From positions 744,001 through 808,000 of the forward strand of contig CAVQEJ010000003.1 in assembly GCA_963711505.1 (NCBI GenBank): a stretch of DNA of 64,000 nucleotides, in the 5' to 3' direction. The number at the start of each line of letters is the position of its first letter. Position 1 is the first letter of the stretch. The translations under genes were made by a program, and so were the position numbers. The notes beneath the pieces are model-generated. The model did not search any database. It was not told the DNA's origin and saw only the letters and a list, made by a program, of their open reading frames with translations. Shown piece after piece: positions 48,906 to 58,590 of this stretch. Origin of the DNA: JAGWRA01 sp963711505. GTDB taxonomy: Bacteria > Acidobacteriota > Vicinamibacteria > Vicinamibacterales > CAVVIG01.

Positions 48906-51309
48906 ATGGAGGGATGGCCACGGCATCGCGCGCGGGCGACCGCCATCGGCCGATCCCGTCTGTCGGCCACGCCGTCGACCCGCATGATCGCGGCGGCGGC
49001 GCTGGTGGCGGTCTTGTCGGTGTCCGCGGCGCGCGCGGCCGACGGACAACGCGCCCTGATCGAACTGGTCGTCAACGACGTGCCCCAGGGCAACACGCTG
49101 ATCGTCCTGCGTGACGGGGAGCTCTGGATCACCGTGAAGGCGCTCGACGACGCGGGCCTCACGGGCTACCAGGGGCGGCGCGAGTCGATCGACGGCGTGC
49201 CGTACGTCCTGGTGTCGTCGCTGGCGCCCGCCATCACCTCGGTCTTCGACGAGCGCGGCCTCACGCTTCACCTCACCGCGCGGCCCGAACTGTTCGCCCG
49301 CCACACGCTGGCGCTTCAGAACCCGCGGCCGGCCAACATGGTGTACGCGCGGACGCCGAGCGCCTTCGCGAACTACGCCCTGACCTGGCATCAGGGCCAG
49401 CCGGGAATCGACACCTTCCTCGAAACCGCGATGAGCGCGGGGCCGGCCTCCATCGACAGTACCTTTTCGCGGCTGGCGGCGGACGGCCGGATCGTCCGCA
49501 ACCTGACGACGCTGACCATCGATGCGCGGTCGCGCCTGCAGCGGTGGAGGGCTGGTGACGTGATCGCGCGGGCCGGACCGCTCGACGACAGCGTGATCAT
49601 CGGTGGGCTGGGCGTCAGCCGCGAGTACGGCCTCGATCCCTACTACCAGTCCTATCCCTCGCCATCGATCTCGGGGACCGTGACCACGCCCGCCACGGTC
49701 GACGTGTACGTGGATGGTCGTCTCGTCCGGCAGGAGCCCCTCGCGCCCGGGCCGTTTCAGGTGACCCAGCTGCCGTTGTCGGCCGGGCTCGGCACGGCCG
49801 CGTGGTCGTGCGCGACGCCTTCGGCCGGGAGCAGCAGTTCGTCGAGCCGTACTACCTGACCACGGCGCTCCTCCGGCGCGGGACACGTGACTACCAGTAC
49901 GTGGTGGGCGTCGCGCGCAGTCAGGACCTCAGCCGTCCGTCGGCGTACGACACGCCGACGGCCGTGGCGGTGGACCGTGTCGGCCTGACCGGTTGGCTCA
50001 CGGCCGGGTATCGGGTCGAAGCCGACCGCCACACCATCAACGGCGGGCCGACCGTCAACCTGCGTCTGTGGCGTCTGGGCGAGATCGAATGGGCCGGGGC
50101 CGTCAGCCGGCAGGCGGAGACGCATCGGTGAGGCCGGCCACCTCGCCTACACGTTCACGGGACACGCCGTCAGTCTGTCGGCGGTGGCGCGGGTCTATTC
50201 TCCGCAGTACGCCACGCTGCTGGCGCCGCCGCGCAACCGGTGGGCCTCCCTGGTCTCCGGCGTGCTCAGTGTGCCGCTCGGACGGCGGATCTCGCTCAGC
50301 GTCCAGCATACGATCGACGACCTCGCCGACGTCGAGCCGGGGCGGCCGATGCGGAACCGGCGGACGGCGTTGACCGGCACCTGGCGTGCGGCCGGCCGTC
50401 TCGAGTTCTACGGGACGGTGGCGTTGAACGAGCAGACCGACAGCGCCAGGCGGCTCGATGTCTTCGCGGGCGCGAGCCTGCTGCTCGGGACGCAGGACCG
50501 CCATCAACGTGGCGCACGACCGGAGTGGGTCGCAGGGACTCACGACGGTGGAGATGCAGCAGTCGCTGCCGGTGGGGCCCGGTTTCGGGTATCGGCTGAG
50601 CGGCGTGGCCGGCGACGGAATCAGCCCCAGCGGCAGCGGCGTGCTGCAGTATCAGGGGGCGTTCGGTCGCTACGAGGTCACGCGCGACGTCGGCCCGGGG
50701 GGCGCGGGCACGTCGGTCAGCGCCAGCGGGGGGCTCGTCGCGATCGGCGGCGGGCTGCACCTCACCCGCGCCGTGTCGAGCAGCTATGCGCTGGTCCGCG
50801 TGCCGGGCGCCGCTGGCGTGCGGGTGTACGACAACAACCAGCCGGTCGGCCGGACCGGCCGGCACGGCAACCTGCTCGTGCCGAATCTGCTGCCGTATTA
50901 CGGCAATCGTCTCAGCATTGCCGACACCGATCTTCCGCTCGATTACGACATCGAGCACACCGTGCAGACTATCGCCCCGCCGTTCCAGGGCGGCGCGCTG
51001 GTGGCGTTCCTGGCGGAGCGGATTCAGGGGGTCACCGGCCGGGTCGTGCTGACACGCGGCGGGGCGCGGACCGTGCCGGTCTACGGCAATCTCGTCGTCA
51101 CGGTCAAGGGCGTCCGGCACGTGTCGCCCATCGGCGAGCAGGGCGAGTTCTACTTCGAGAACCTGCCCGCCGGGCCGCACCCGGCCGCCGTGGAGTTCGG
51201 CGACATGCCATGCGCCTTCACGCTGACCGTGACGCCATCGGCTGCACCATTCATCGATCTGGGAACCGTAGTCTGTGACGCCGGAGCACCGGCGGGGGGA
51301 ACGCGATGA
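48906..51309 (+). CDS. Outer-membrane pilus usher (FimD/CsuD-like), three frame breaks
   Basis: About 800 residues after correcting a lost base near 49811 (GLGTA then RVVVRDAFGREQ) and extra bases near 50131 (AETH then GEAGHLAYTF) and 50495 (LLLGT then RTAINVAHDRSGSQG). The N-terminal domain (ALIELVVNDVPQGNTLIVL), the beta-barrel with plug, and the C-terminal domains (VYDNNQPVGRTGRHGNLLVPNLLPYYGN, LSIADTDLPLDYDIE) are all present. The start is unclear: 48906 is used, and the signal peptide (AAAALVAVLSVSAARAA) begins near 48984. The stop overlaps the next pilin start (ATGA). Confidence 0.88.
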
Positions 51310-51767
51310 GAGTCTCGATGATGCTGGTTGGCGCGATGCTGGCGGTGATGGTCTCGGCGCAGCCGGCCCGGGCCGACTGCGAGGTGCAGAGCAGCGGGAT
51401 CGTGTTTCCCGCCTACGACGTCTACGCCACACAGCCGCTCGATGCCGTGGGATCGCTGCAGTTCAAGTGCTCGCCCGAGCAGAAGAACACGACGCCCACC
51501 GTGCGGCTGACACTCGGGGCGGAGCCCGACGGGACCTTCGTGCGGCGGATGAGAAACGACGGCGACACGCTGCACTACAACCTGTTCATGGACCCGTACC
51601 ATACGGCCGTGTGGGGTGACGGCACCGGAGGCACGATGGCGTACATCGCCGCCTGTTGTCCCGTCGGCAAGTTCTCGGACGTGAAGGTGTACGCGCGGAT
51701 TCCCGCCGGTCAGGACGTGTCGGCCGGCACCTACGTCGATTCGATGCTCGTCACGATCGAGTTCTAG
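51306..51767 (+). CDS. SCPU-domain pilin 2 (minor or tip subunit)
   Basis: 153 residues, intact. Signal peptide MLVGAMLAVMVSAQPARA; mature DCEVQSSGIVFPAYDVY, LQFKCSPEQKNTTPTVRLTLGA, MRNDGDTLHYNLFMDPYHTAVWGDG, and the final AGTYVDSMLVTIEF. Starts inside the usher stop (ATGA), so it is translationally coupled. An additional Cys pair (ACCPVG) is specific to this subunit. Confidence 0.88.
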   Translation: MRVSMMLVGAMLAVMVSAQPARADCEVQSSGIVFPAYDVYATQPLDAVGSLQFKCSPEQKNTTPTVRLTLGAEPDGTFVRRMRNDGDTLHYNLFMDPYHTAVWGDGTGGTMAYIAACCPVGKFSDVKVYARIPAGQDVSAGTYVDSMLVTIEF

Positions 51768-51775
51768 GCGAGGCC

Positions 51776-52260
51776 ATGACGAACCGATTCTGCGCCCGTG
51801 GCACGCAATGCCGCGCCGGCCGCGCCGCTCTGGCGGTCGCCGCAATCCTGGCTGATGGGCCTGGCCGCGCCGGCGCAGGCGAAGTGCACGATTTCCAGCA
51901 CGAGCGTGATCTTCGGGACGTACAACGTGTTCAATACGTCGCCGCTCGATTCGACCGGCACGATCTCGTTCAAGTGTGGAAAGAGGGATAAGAACATCCT
52001 CATCACGCTCGGTCGCGGAGGCAGTTCGTCGTTCAGTCGCGTGATGCGCAGCGGCACCGAGCAGATGGCCTACAACCTGTACCGCGACGCCACGCACACG
52101 TCGATCTGGGGAGACGGGACGAGCGGCACGGTGGTGTACCAGAACGCGCAGCCGGGGGATCAGCACGGTGAACCTGACGGTGTTCGGACGAGTGCCGGCA
52201 GGGCAGGATGTCGCGGTCGGCACGTACAGCGACAGCGTCGTCGTGACGATCGAGTGGTGA
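51776..52260 (+). CDS. SCPU-domain pilin 3
   Basis: About 160 residues after removing two extra bases, near 51849 (AALAVAAIL then LMGLAAPAQA, giving a clean signal peptide) and near 52157 (YQNAQPG then ISTVNLTVFGRVP). SCPU features: CTISSTSVIFGTYNVFN, ISFKCGKRDKNILITLGRG, MAYNLYRDATHTSIWGDG and the last strand GTYSDSVVVTIEW. Eight bases after pilin 2; last + strand gene of the pilus operon. Confidence 0.85.
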
Positions 52261-52277
52261 ATACCGGAGAGGGAGAT

Positions 52278-52616
52278 TCAGAACTCGATCGTGAGGACCA
52301 GATCGCGCGACCGGGGCGCGGTCCATCGCGCGTCGAGGCGGTTCTGGTCGGCGGTGGACCGGACGAGCAGCGGTCGTTGCGCGCCGTTCAGGAGGGCTGT
52401 GACCGTGCGGACGGCGTGGCCGCTGCAGCGCATCGACATGGCGACGCCGGTGCCGCGGGACGTGCCCGGCCGGCTGGCGTCGATGGAGCATCGGGGCACG
52501 ACGACCGCACTGACGGCCAGGGCGGCGCTCCTCGAGCGCCCCTGGGCGACGGCGGTGCCGGCGGCGGCAGCCAGCAGGAACACCGGCACGAGCGTCGCAC
52601 GACAGGAGCGATACAT
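52278..52616 (-). CDS. Short SCPU-like secreted protein on the opposite strand
   Basis: 112 residues with a signal peptide (LVPVFLLAAAAGTAVAQ). VSAVVVPRCSIDAS and MSMRCSGH carry the two cysteines of an SCPU domain, and the end RDLVLTIEF matches the last strand of the pilins, but the middle is far shorter than in its neighbours. It is convergent with pilin 3 and divergent from the first cytochrome gene, which leaves a 90-base shared promoter region. It could be a reduced minor pilin or a relic. Confidence 0.65.
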   Translation of the reverse strand: MYRSCRATLVPVFLLAAAAGTAVAQGRSRSAALAVSAVVVPRCSIDASRPGTSRGTGVAMSMRCSGHAVRTVTALLNGAQRPLLVRSTADQNRLDARWTAPRSRDLVLTIEF

Positions 52617-52705
52617 CGTCCATCAGGGTAGCACAGAGTTGCGGCCGGGTGGGCACCGGGAGTCGGCAGGCGGGTTGTTCGAGCGCCCGTCCGGAGTCAG
52701 AGACC

Positions 52706-53524
52706 ATGAGCACGCGTGCTCTCACGCCGGTGATGGCCGCGATCGCCCTCTTGCTCGGAATCGCCGCACCGTCTCTGGCGACGCCACGGACCGGCGGGCG
52801 GCAGGCGGGCGCCCTGGCAGCGCCCAAGAGCCTGTGCGCGGAGTGTCACCTGGTGACGTCCACCGCGCGGTCGCGGGCGCACGTGCTCGATTGGGAGCGC
52901 TCGGTCCATGCGAGACGGAACGTGGGCTGTGACGCCTGCCATGGCGGTGAGCCGACCGCGATGGATCCGATGAAGGCCCATCTGACGATCCTCGACAACG
53001 AGAACCCGAAGAGTCCCATCTATCCCGCGAACCTGCCCGTGACGTGCGGCCGGTGCCACACGCGGGCGGCCGAGGAGTTCAGGGCGAGCGCGCATTACGC
53101 CGTCCTGATGTCCACGCCGAACGCCCGCGTCCCGACCTGTTCCACCTGTCACGGCGAGACGGGCGCCCGGTTGCCGGACCCCGAGCAGGTGCGGGCCATT
53201 TGTGCGCAGTGCCACGGCGTCGGCACGCCGGCCGGGCATCCCGAGTACGCGGCGTCGGCCAAGGTGCTCACCATGCAGTACGCGGCGGCGAAGATGATGC
53301 TCGACGAGGTGAGCAACTTCATTCCATTGATCCCCGATGCGACCCTGCGCGCCAGCTTCGAAGCCGACCAGGTCCGCGCGTACCAGGGCCTGACCGCCGC
53401 GGCCGAAGCCAATCACACGCTGGACTACGACAAGATCGAGGAGAAGATCACGGTGGCGTTCGAGCGGGTCGTCGCGCTCATCCGGCGGGTGATGAGCAGC
53501 ATGCCGAGGGCGCCGAGAGACTAG
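52706..53524 (+). CDS. Secreted pentahaem c-type cytochrome A1
   Basis: 272 residues from ATG 52706. Signal peptide AAIALLLGIAAPSLA. Five CxxCH motifs at about 44 (CAECH), 75 (CDACH), 114 (CGRCH), 145 (CSTCH) and 166 (CAQCH). Extra His residues in AHVLDW, SVHARR, KAHL, SAHYA and GHPEY could serve as distal ligands, making bis-His low-potential haems likely. The last ~100 residues are helical (KVLTMQYAAAKMMLDEV, IEEKITVAFERVVALIRRVM). It resembles multihaem cytochromes of the c554/NrfB kind in layout. First of five tandem genes; periplasmic or surface electron carrier. Confidence 0.9.
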   Translation: MSTRALTPVMAAIALLLGIAAPSLATPRTGGRQAGALAAPKSLCAECHLVTSTARSRAHVLDWERSVHARRNVGCDACHGGEPTAMDPMKAHLTILDNENPKSPIYPANLPVTCGRCHTRAAEEFRASAHYAVLMSTPNARVPTCSTCHGETGARLPDPEQVRAICAQCHGVGTPAGHPEYAASAKVLTMQYAAAKMMLDEVSNFIPLIPDATLRASFEADQVRAYQGLTAAAEANHTLDYDKIEEKITVAFERVVALIRRVMSSMPRAPRD

Positions 53525-53577
53525 CGCGGCAGGCTGCCGACGGCGGACAGCGAACACGCGAAGCGGAGTCAGACACC

Positions 53578-54411
53578 ATGGTCAGCATGCTCAAGCGCCG
53601 TTCGGCCGCGTCCCTGGCGGGGATTGCCGTGCTGCTCGCCCTGGCCGCCCCGGCCCCGGCCGTTGCGGGGGACGGGATGCCGCAGGCGGTGGTCCCTTTC
53701 ACGGCGCCGAAGAGTCTGTGCGCGGACTGCCACATGGCGACGGCCACGGCACGGTCTCGGGCGCACGTGCTCGACTGGGAGCGCTCGGTCCACGCGCGGC
53801 GGAACGTCGGGTGTGACGCCTGTCACGGCGGCGAGCCGGCCACCATGGACCCGATGAAGGCCCATCTGACGATCCTCGACAACGAGGACCCGAAGAGCCC
53901 GATCTACCGCGCCAATCTGCCGGCGACCTGTGGCAAGTGTCATCCGCGGTCGACCGAGCGGTTCAAGGAAAGCAAGCACTACGCAATCCTGATGAGCACG
54001 CCGAACGCCCGCGTGCCGACCTGCTCGACCTGCCACGGTGACATCGGCGGCAGCCTGCCGGACCCCGAGCAGGTGCGGACGATCTGCGCGCAATGCCATG
54101 GCGTCGGCACGCCGGCCGGACACCCCGAGTACGCCGCCGGCGCCAAGGTGCTCATGATGCAGTACGCGGCCGCCCGCATGATGCTCGATGAGGTGGCCAA
54201 CTTCATTCCGCTGATCCCGGACCCCGTCCTGCGCACCAGCTTCGAGACCGACGAGACCCGGGCCCGTCTGGGATTGACCGCCGTGGCCGAGGCCGACCAT
54301 ACGCTGGACTACGACGAGATAGAGGAGAAGATCACCGTGGCGTTCGAGCGCGTCGTCTCGCTCATCCGGCGTGTGATGAGCAGCATGCCGAGACCGCTGA
54401 CGAAAGGATAG
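53578..54411 (+). CDS. Secreted pentahaem c-type cytochrome A2 (paralogue of A1)
   Basis: 277 residues, ATG with GCGGAG upstream. Signal peptide SLAGIAVLLALAAPAPAVA. Motifs CADCH, CDACH, CGKCH, CSTCH, CAQCH in the same spacing as A1, with nearly identical blocks (RSRAHVLDWERSVHARRNV, GVGTPAGHPEYAA) and the same helical C-terminus (DEIEEKITVAFERVVSLIRR). DNA identity is high over long runs, so the duplication is recent. 53 bases separate the genes. Confidence 0.92.
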   Translation: MVSMLKRRSAASLAGIAVLLALAAPAPAVAGDGMPQAVVPFTAPKSLCADCHMATATARSRAHVLDWERSVHARRNVGCDACHGGEPATMDPMKAHLTILDNEDPKSPIYRANLPATCGKCHPRSTERFKESKHYAILMSTPNARVPTCSTCHGDIGGSLPDPEQVRTICAQCHGVGTPAGHPEYAAGAKVLMMQYAAARMMLDEVANFIPLIPDPVLRTSFETDETRARLGLTAVAEADHTLDYDEIEEKITVAFERVVSLIRRVMSSMPRPLTKG

Positions 54412-54449
54412 CGCTGTCGCGTCGCTGACAGCCTGCTGGAGTGTCAAAC

Positions 54450-55328
54450 ATGGACCGCACGGCGAGTCGAGGATCGGAGCCGGGCCGCAGGTCGCCCGCG
54501 CGTACCGCCGCGATCGCCGCCATCGGCCTGATGGCCTGGCTGTGGCCGTGCGTGGCCACCGCGCAATTCGCCAGGCCTGTGCCAGCTGGAACCATGGCGC
54601 AGGGCACGGCCACGCCGCCGGCCCCGGTCGCGATTCCGCCGGCCCTGGACACCGCCTGCGTCCATTGCCACACGACCAGCCTGAAGAGCGAGATGCAGGT
54701 CCACCTGCGTGAATGGGCACGGTCGCCTCATGCGGCGCACGGCATCGGGTGCCACGATTGCCATGGCGGCGACCCCCGGAACAGCGATGCGGCCACGGCG
54801 CACGCCTCGCATACCGCCGCCAACCGGCCCGACACCCTTCACAACGTCGATGACATGTGTACCAGGTGCCATGCGACGACGGGAAGACTGTTCGAAGGCA
54901 ATCCTCACTACGCGCTGATCGCGGCCGGCAATCGTCTGATGCCGGGCTGCGTCGCGTGCCATGGCGAAGAAGGGGTCGAGCCGCTCTCACCTGTTCGCAT
55001 GGAGGCGGTGTGCAACCAGTGTCACGGCGCCGGCAGCGCCCATGCCAACCCCGCGTACGGCGCCGGCATCAGGATGGGACTCGTCGAACTGGAGTCCATC
55101 CTCGGCCTGCTGGCGGAGAGTCGTCGTTTCGCGGGCCTGCTCCCCGAGGGCCCGGCCCGCACACGCATCGAGGCGGAGATTACGCAGGTCGAAGCGGCGG
55201 TGCACGCCAATTCGGATGCGGGACACGGGGGTGACGATGCGGTTGTCGCTGCGCAGCAATCCGAGCTGTACCAGCGGACCGTCGATATCGTCAACCAGCT
55301 CCTGCAGTCGCCGACGCCGAAGCGGTAG
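54450..55328 (+). CDS. Secreted pentahaem c-type cytochrome B1
   Basis: 292 residues from ATG 54450 with GGAG nine bases upstream. The basic N-terminus and hydrophobic segment (AAIAAIGLMAWLWPCVATAQ) form a signal or anchor. Motifs at ~70 (CVHCH), 101 (CHDCH), 137 (CTRCH), 167 (CVACH) and 188 (CNQCH). REWARSPHAAHGIG and NPHYALIAAGNRLMPG hold probable distal His. Same overall plan as A1/A2 but clearly diverged; the C-terminal helical region (GLVELESILGLLAESRRFAGLL) is retained. Confidence 0.92.
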   Translation: MDRTASRGSEPGRRSPARTAAIAAIGLMAWLWPCVATAQFARPVPAGTMAQGTATPPAPVAIPPALDTACVHCHTTSLKSEMQVHLREWARSPHAAHGIGCHDCHGGDPRNSDAATAHASHTAANRPDTLHNVDDMCTRCHATTGRLFEGNPHYALIAAGNRLMPGCVACHGEEGVEPLSPVRMEAVCNQCHGAGSAHANPAYGAGIRMGLVELESILGLLAESRRFAGLLPEGPARTRIEAEITQVEAAVHANSDAGHGGDDAVVAAQQSELYQRTVDIVNQLLQSPTPKR

Positions 55329-55356
55329 GCCGCGCATGCCGGACAGGAGCGTGAAC

Positions 55357-56238
55357 GTGGACCGCGACACACACCGAACGTCGAAGCCGGGGAGACGACT
55401 CGCCCGGCGTGCGACCGTGGTCGTCGCGATGGGCCTGTGCGGCTGGCTACGGCCAGGGACGGTGACGGCGCAGTCTCTCCCGCGGCCGTCGCTCGCGCTG
55501 GCGGCGCCGCAGGCGGGAAGCGTGCCGCCGACTCCGATCAGCATCCCGCCGGCGCTGGACACCGCCTGCGTCCGCTGCCACACGACCAGTCTGCGCGGCA
55601 CGATGCGGGTGCACTTGCGCGAATGGGCACGGTCGCCTCATGCGGCGCACGGCATCGGGTGTCACGATTGCCACGGGGGCGATCCCCGGCAGACGGATGT
55701 GACCACGGCCCACGCGCCGAACGCCGCCGACGGGGGCTTGAGCGGCCCGCAGCACGCCGACCGCCTGTGCGTCCGATGCCATGCCGAATCGGCCAGGGCC
55801 TTCGAGCGCAACCCTCACTACGCGCTGATCCAGGCTGGCGACCGCCTGATGCCGGGATGCGTGACGTGTCATGGCGCCGAGGGCGTCGATCCCATCTCTC
55901 CCGAACGCCTGGAAGCGGTGTGCAATCAATGTCATGGTCCGGGCTCGTCGAGGCCCCATCCCGGGGCCGCCGGTGCCATCAGATTACTGCTCGTGGAACA
56001 ACAGTCTCTGGTCCTTCTGCAAGCAGAAGTCGGGCGTCTCGCGAGCCTGTTCCCGCCCGGCGCGACGCGCGCGCGTGTCGAAGCGACACTGGCAGAGGTC
56101 TCCGTGATTCTGCGCGCAGACGCCGAGGCTGAGCATTCGGGGGAGGTCGGCACACTGGCAGCGCAACTGCAGGTGTTGTACCGGCGGACCCTCGATGCCG
56201 CGGGACTGCTCCTGCAGCCGCCGGAGCCGAAGCGGTAG
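55357..56238 (+). CDS. Secreted pentahaem c-type cytochrome B2
   Basis: About 293 residues. GTG 55357 is chosen because GGAG lies at the same distance as in B1 (an ATG at 55336 is possible). Motifs CVRCH, CHDCH, CVRCH, CVTCH, CNQCH. The block REWARSPHAAHGIG is identical to B1 and its DNA is almost unchanged over 50 bases, a sign of recent duplication or gene conversion. Ends LLLQPPEPKR, like B1 and B3. Confidence 0.92.
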   Translation: MDRDTHRTSKPGRRLARRATVVVAMGLCGWLRPGTVTAQSLPRPSLALAAPQAGSVPPTPISIPPALDTACVRCHTTSLRGTMRVHLREWARSPHAAHGIGCHDCHGGDPRQTDVTTAHAPNAADGGLSGPQHADRLCVRCHAESARAFERNPHYALIQAGDRLMPGCVTCHGAEGVDPISPERLEAVCNQCHGPGSSRPHPGAAGAIRLLLVEQQSLVLLQAEVGRLASLFPPGATRARVEATLAEVSVILRADAEAEHSGEVGTLAAQLQVLYRRTLDAAGLLLQPPEPKR

Positions 56239-56270
56239 AGGCGAACCCGTCAGACAGAAGAGAGTGGAAC

Positions 56271-57142
56271 ATGAACCGTCACTCGACGCGAACATCGGTG
56301 CGGCACGCACGACGGCGCTGGTGTGCCGCCGCCGGCGCCACGATGATCGCCATCGCCATCTTCGGCTGGCCATCGTCGTTCGTCGTGACGGCGCAATTGC
56401 TTCGATCGGGGCCGGCCCCGCAGAGCGCGGCCGCGCCGCCGCTGGCGATCCCGCCGTCCCTGGACAGCGCGTGTGTTCGCTGCCATGCCGCCAGCCTGAG
56501 CAGCAGGGTGCGGGTCCACCTGCAGGAATGGGCAGGATCGCCTCATGGGAAGAACGGCGTCGGCTGCCAGGATTGCCACGGGGGCGATCCCGAGAGCACC
56601 GATGTGGCCACGGCCCACGCGCCGGCCGCCGCCGTCAACGGCCTCAGCCGCACGCAGAGGAGCATCCGCCTGTGCGCCAGGTGCCATGCACAGACCGCGG
56701 AGGTCTACGAACGCAGTCCTCACTACCCGCTGATCCAGGCTGGCGAAAGACTGATGCCGAGCTGCGTGACGTGTCATGGCGCCGTGGCGTACGAACGTGT
56801 CTCCCCTGAGCGCCTGGAAGCGGAGTGCAGTCAATGTCACAGCGCGGGTCGATCGGCGCCCCGTCCCGGGATTGCCGGTGGCATCAGACTCCTGCTGGTG
56901 GAGCGAGATGCCCTGCTCCGGTTGTGCACAGAGGGCCTGCGCCTCGCGAGCGTGCTCCCGCCGGGCCCGACGCGCAGCGGCGTCGAAGGGGAATTGACCC
57001 ACGTCGAACGCGCCTGCACACCGGCGTCCGGGAGACACACTCGACCGACATCGGGCCGTTTGCGGCAGAAATGCCCACGCTCTACCGGCGGGCGCTGAAC
57101 GCCGTCGGACAGATGCTGCAGCCGCCGAAGCCGAAACCATAG
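56271..57142 (+). CDS. Secreted pentahaem c-type cytochrome B3
   Basis: About 290 residues after restoring one lost base near 57016 (THVERA then HTGVRETHSTDIGPF). Signal or anchor segment TMIAIAIFGWPSSFVVTAQ. Motifs CVRCH, CQDCH, CARCH, CVTCH, CSQCH, with QEWAGSPHGKNGVG and SPHYPLIQAGERLMPS. The C-terminus (LYRRALNAVGQMLQPPKPKP) matches B1 and B2. 32 bases after B2 and 24 before the thioredoxin gene, so one transcript is likely. Confidence 0.88.
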
Positions 57143-57166
57143 CGCGACCGCGCCGGGAGTATCGCC

Positions 57167-57728
57167 ATGAACCGCACCATCTTCGCAGCCCGTTCAGCCG
57201 TCGTCGCGCTGGCGATGTGCATCGCCTACGCGACGCCGGTCCTGTCCGTCTCCGCACCGCCCGAGACGGTGCCGCCCTGCAGCCCGAACGCCAGGCGGGC
57301 GGACCTGAGCTTCACCCTCGATGACATGAACGGCAAGCCCGTGCACCTTGCCGACTACGCGGGCAAGGTCATCGTGCTGAACTTCTGGGCGACGTGGTGC
57401 GGTCCCTGCAAACCGGAGATCCGCGCCCTCGTCGCCTTGCAGGAGAAGGTACGGGACCGCGAATCTGCAGGTGCTCGGCGTCTCCGTGGACGACGAACCG
57501 GCGGACATGAAGCCCTTTGCGCGCGAATTCGGCATCAACTATCCGCTTCTGCAGGGCAAGGGGCGCGACGACATTCAGAAGGCCTACGGCCCCATCTGGG
57601 GCGTGCCGATGACGTTCATCATCGGTCGGGCCGGAACGCTCTGCCGGACGCATCGCGGGTCGGTCACCAAGGAGACACTGGAAGAGGAAATCGCCGTATA
57701 CGTGGGGCAGCGTCCGCCGGGACAGTAG
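57167..57728 (+). CDS. TlpA/ResA-like periplasmic thioredoxin
   Basis: About 186 residues after removing one extra base near 57457 (KVRDR then NLQVLGVSVDDEP). Signal peptide VVALAMCIAYATPVLSVSA; ADLSFTLDDMNGKPVHLADYAGKVIVLNFWATWCGPCKPEIRAL holds the CGPC redox motif; WGVPMTFIIGRAG has the cis-Pro. ResA/CcmG-type proteins reduce apocytochrome thiols for haem attachment. Position right after 25 CxxCH motifs makes a cytochrome c maturation role likely. GGGAG precedes the ATG. Confidence 0.9.
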
Positions 57729-57844
57729 CGACAAGCCTCCGCGGTCGGCCGTCCGGCGCTGGCCCGGGTGGACGCCGGGCGGGGACTGGTCCGACGGTGC
57801 TTCAGGCGGTCGCGTCCGCATTTTTAATATGAGGGAGAGCCGCC

Positions 57845-58422
57845 ATGGTCAAGCAGCATTGCGTTGTTGGTGTGTCTGTCGAATCCGTGGGCCACGTTGT
57901 TCGTGCCGTCGTCGAACGCTGAACCTGGACCGGGGGGCAGCGGTCCGGCCAGTGCGGATGGCGCCGCAGGCGCCAAGCGGGGGATCACTGACCGCTGCCG
58001 GCGTGACGTTGTTCGCCGTGCCCCGCGAGAAGGCCGGGCGCGCGAGACTCACGGTGGGTGGCGCGGCCGCTGCGGACGGCGTGCAGGGCCCCAACCCGAG
58101 CGAGACGAGGCCCCGGGCTCTCACGCTGTTGTACCTGACGTACGTGGGAGTGGCGGCGGGCCAGTTCGCGGCGACCAAGATTGGGCGGTCGAGAGGCGGT
58201 TTGGAAGCCAATCCGGTGCTGGCCTATAGCGACGATCCCGTCGCCCAGCTCAGCGTCGCGCTTGGCGTCGGCGCCCTGACGTTCTGGCTGGTCGAGCGCC
58301 AATGGAAGCGCGGGCATCGCATCGGTGCGATTATCACGATGGCGATCGTCGACGGGATCAACGCAGCCATCCTCATTCACGACGTACGCTGGCTGGCCGG
58401 CCACCCGGCGGTATCGCCATAG
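57845..58422 (+). CDS. Hypothetical membrane protein with N-terminal signal
   Basis: About 191 residues if two extra bases (near 57857 and near 57979) are removed: MVKQ then IALLVCLSNPWATLFVPSSNA gives a clean signal peptide, and a second shift leads into SLTAAGVTLFAVPREKAGRARL. The C-terminal half has three membrane segments (LTLLYLTYVGVAAGQFAATKI, SVALGVGALTFWLVE, IITMAIVDGINAAILIHDV) with a GGLEANPVL loop between the first two. ATG has GGGAG upstream. No family is assigned; it may end the cytochrome transcript. Confidence 0.55.
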
Positions 58423-58450
58423 GCATCTGTTGTCGCCCCGCCCAGAGTAG

Positions 58451-58590
58451 CCCCGAGCTTCAGCTCGGTGACGCGACGATCCGGCGGACCGAGCGAAAGC
58501 TCGGTGCTACGACGAAAGAGAACGACCGGGCTGAAGCCCGGTGCGACGAGAAGAGCTGAAGCCTTCGTAGCACCGAGCTTCAGCTCGGTG
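58451..58590. repeat. REP palindrome array, left flank of the RAYT gene
   Basis: Four palindromes: CCGAGCTTCAGCTCGG (58453-58468), ACCGAGCGAAAGCTCGGT (58489-58506), ACCGGGCTGAAGCCCGGT (58525-58542) and ACCGAGCTTCAGCTCGGT (58572-58589). They are joined by the linker GCTACGACGAAAGAGA or its complement. The last contains the stop codon of the RAYT gene. Confidence 0.85.
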
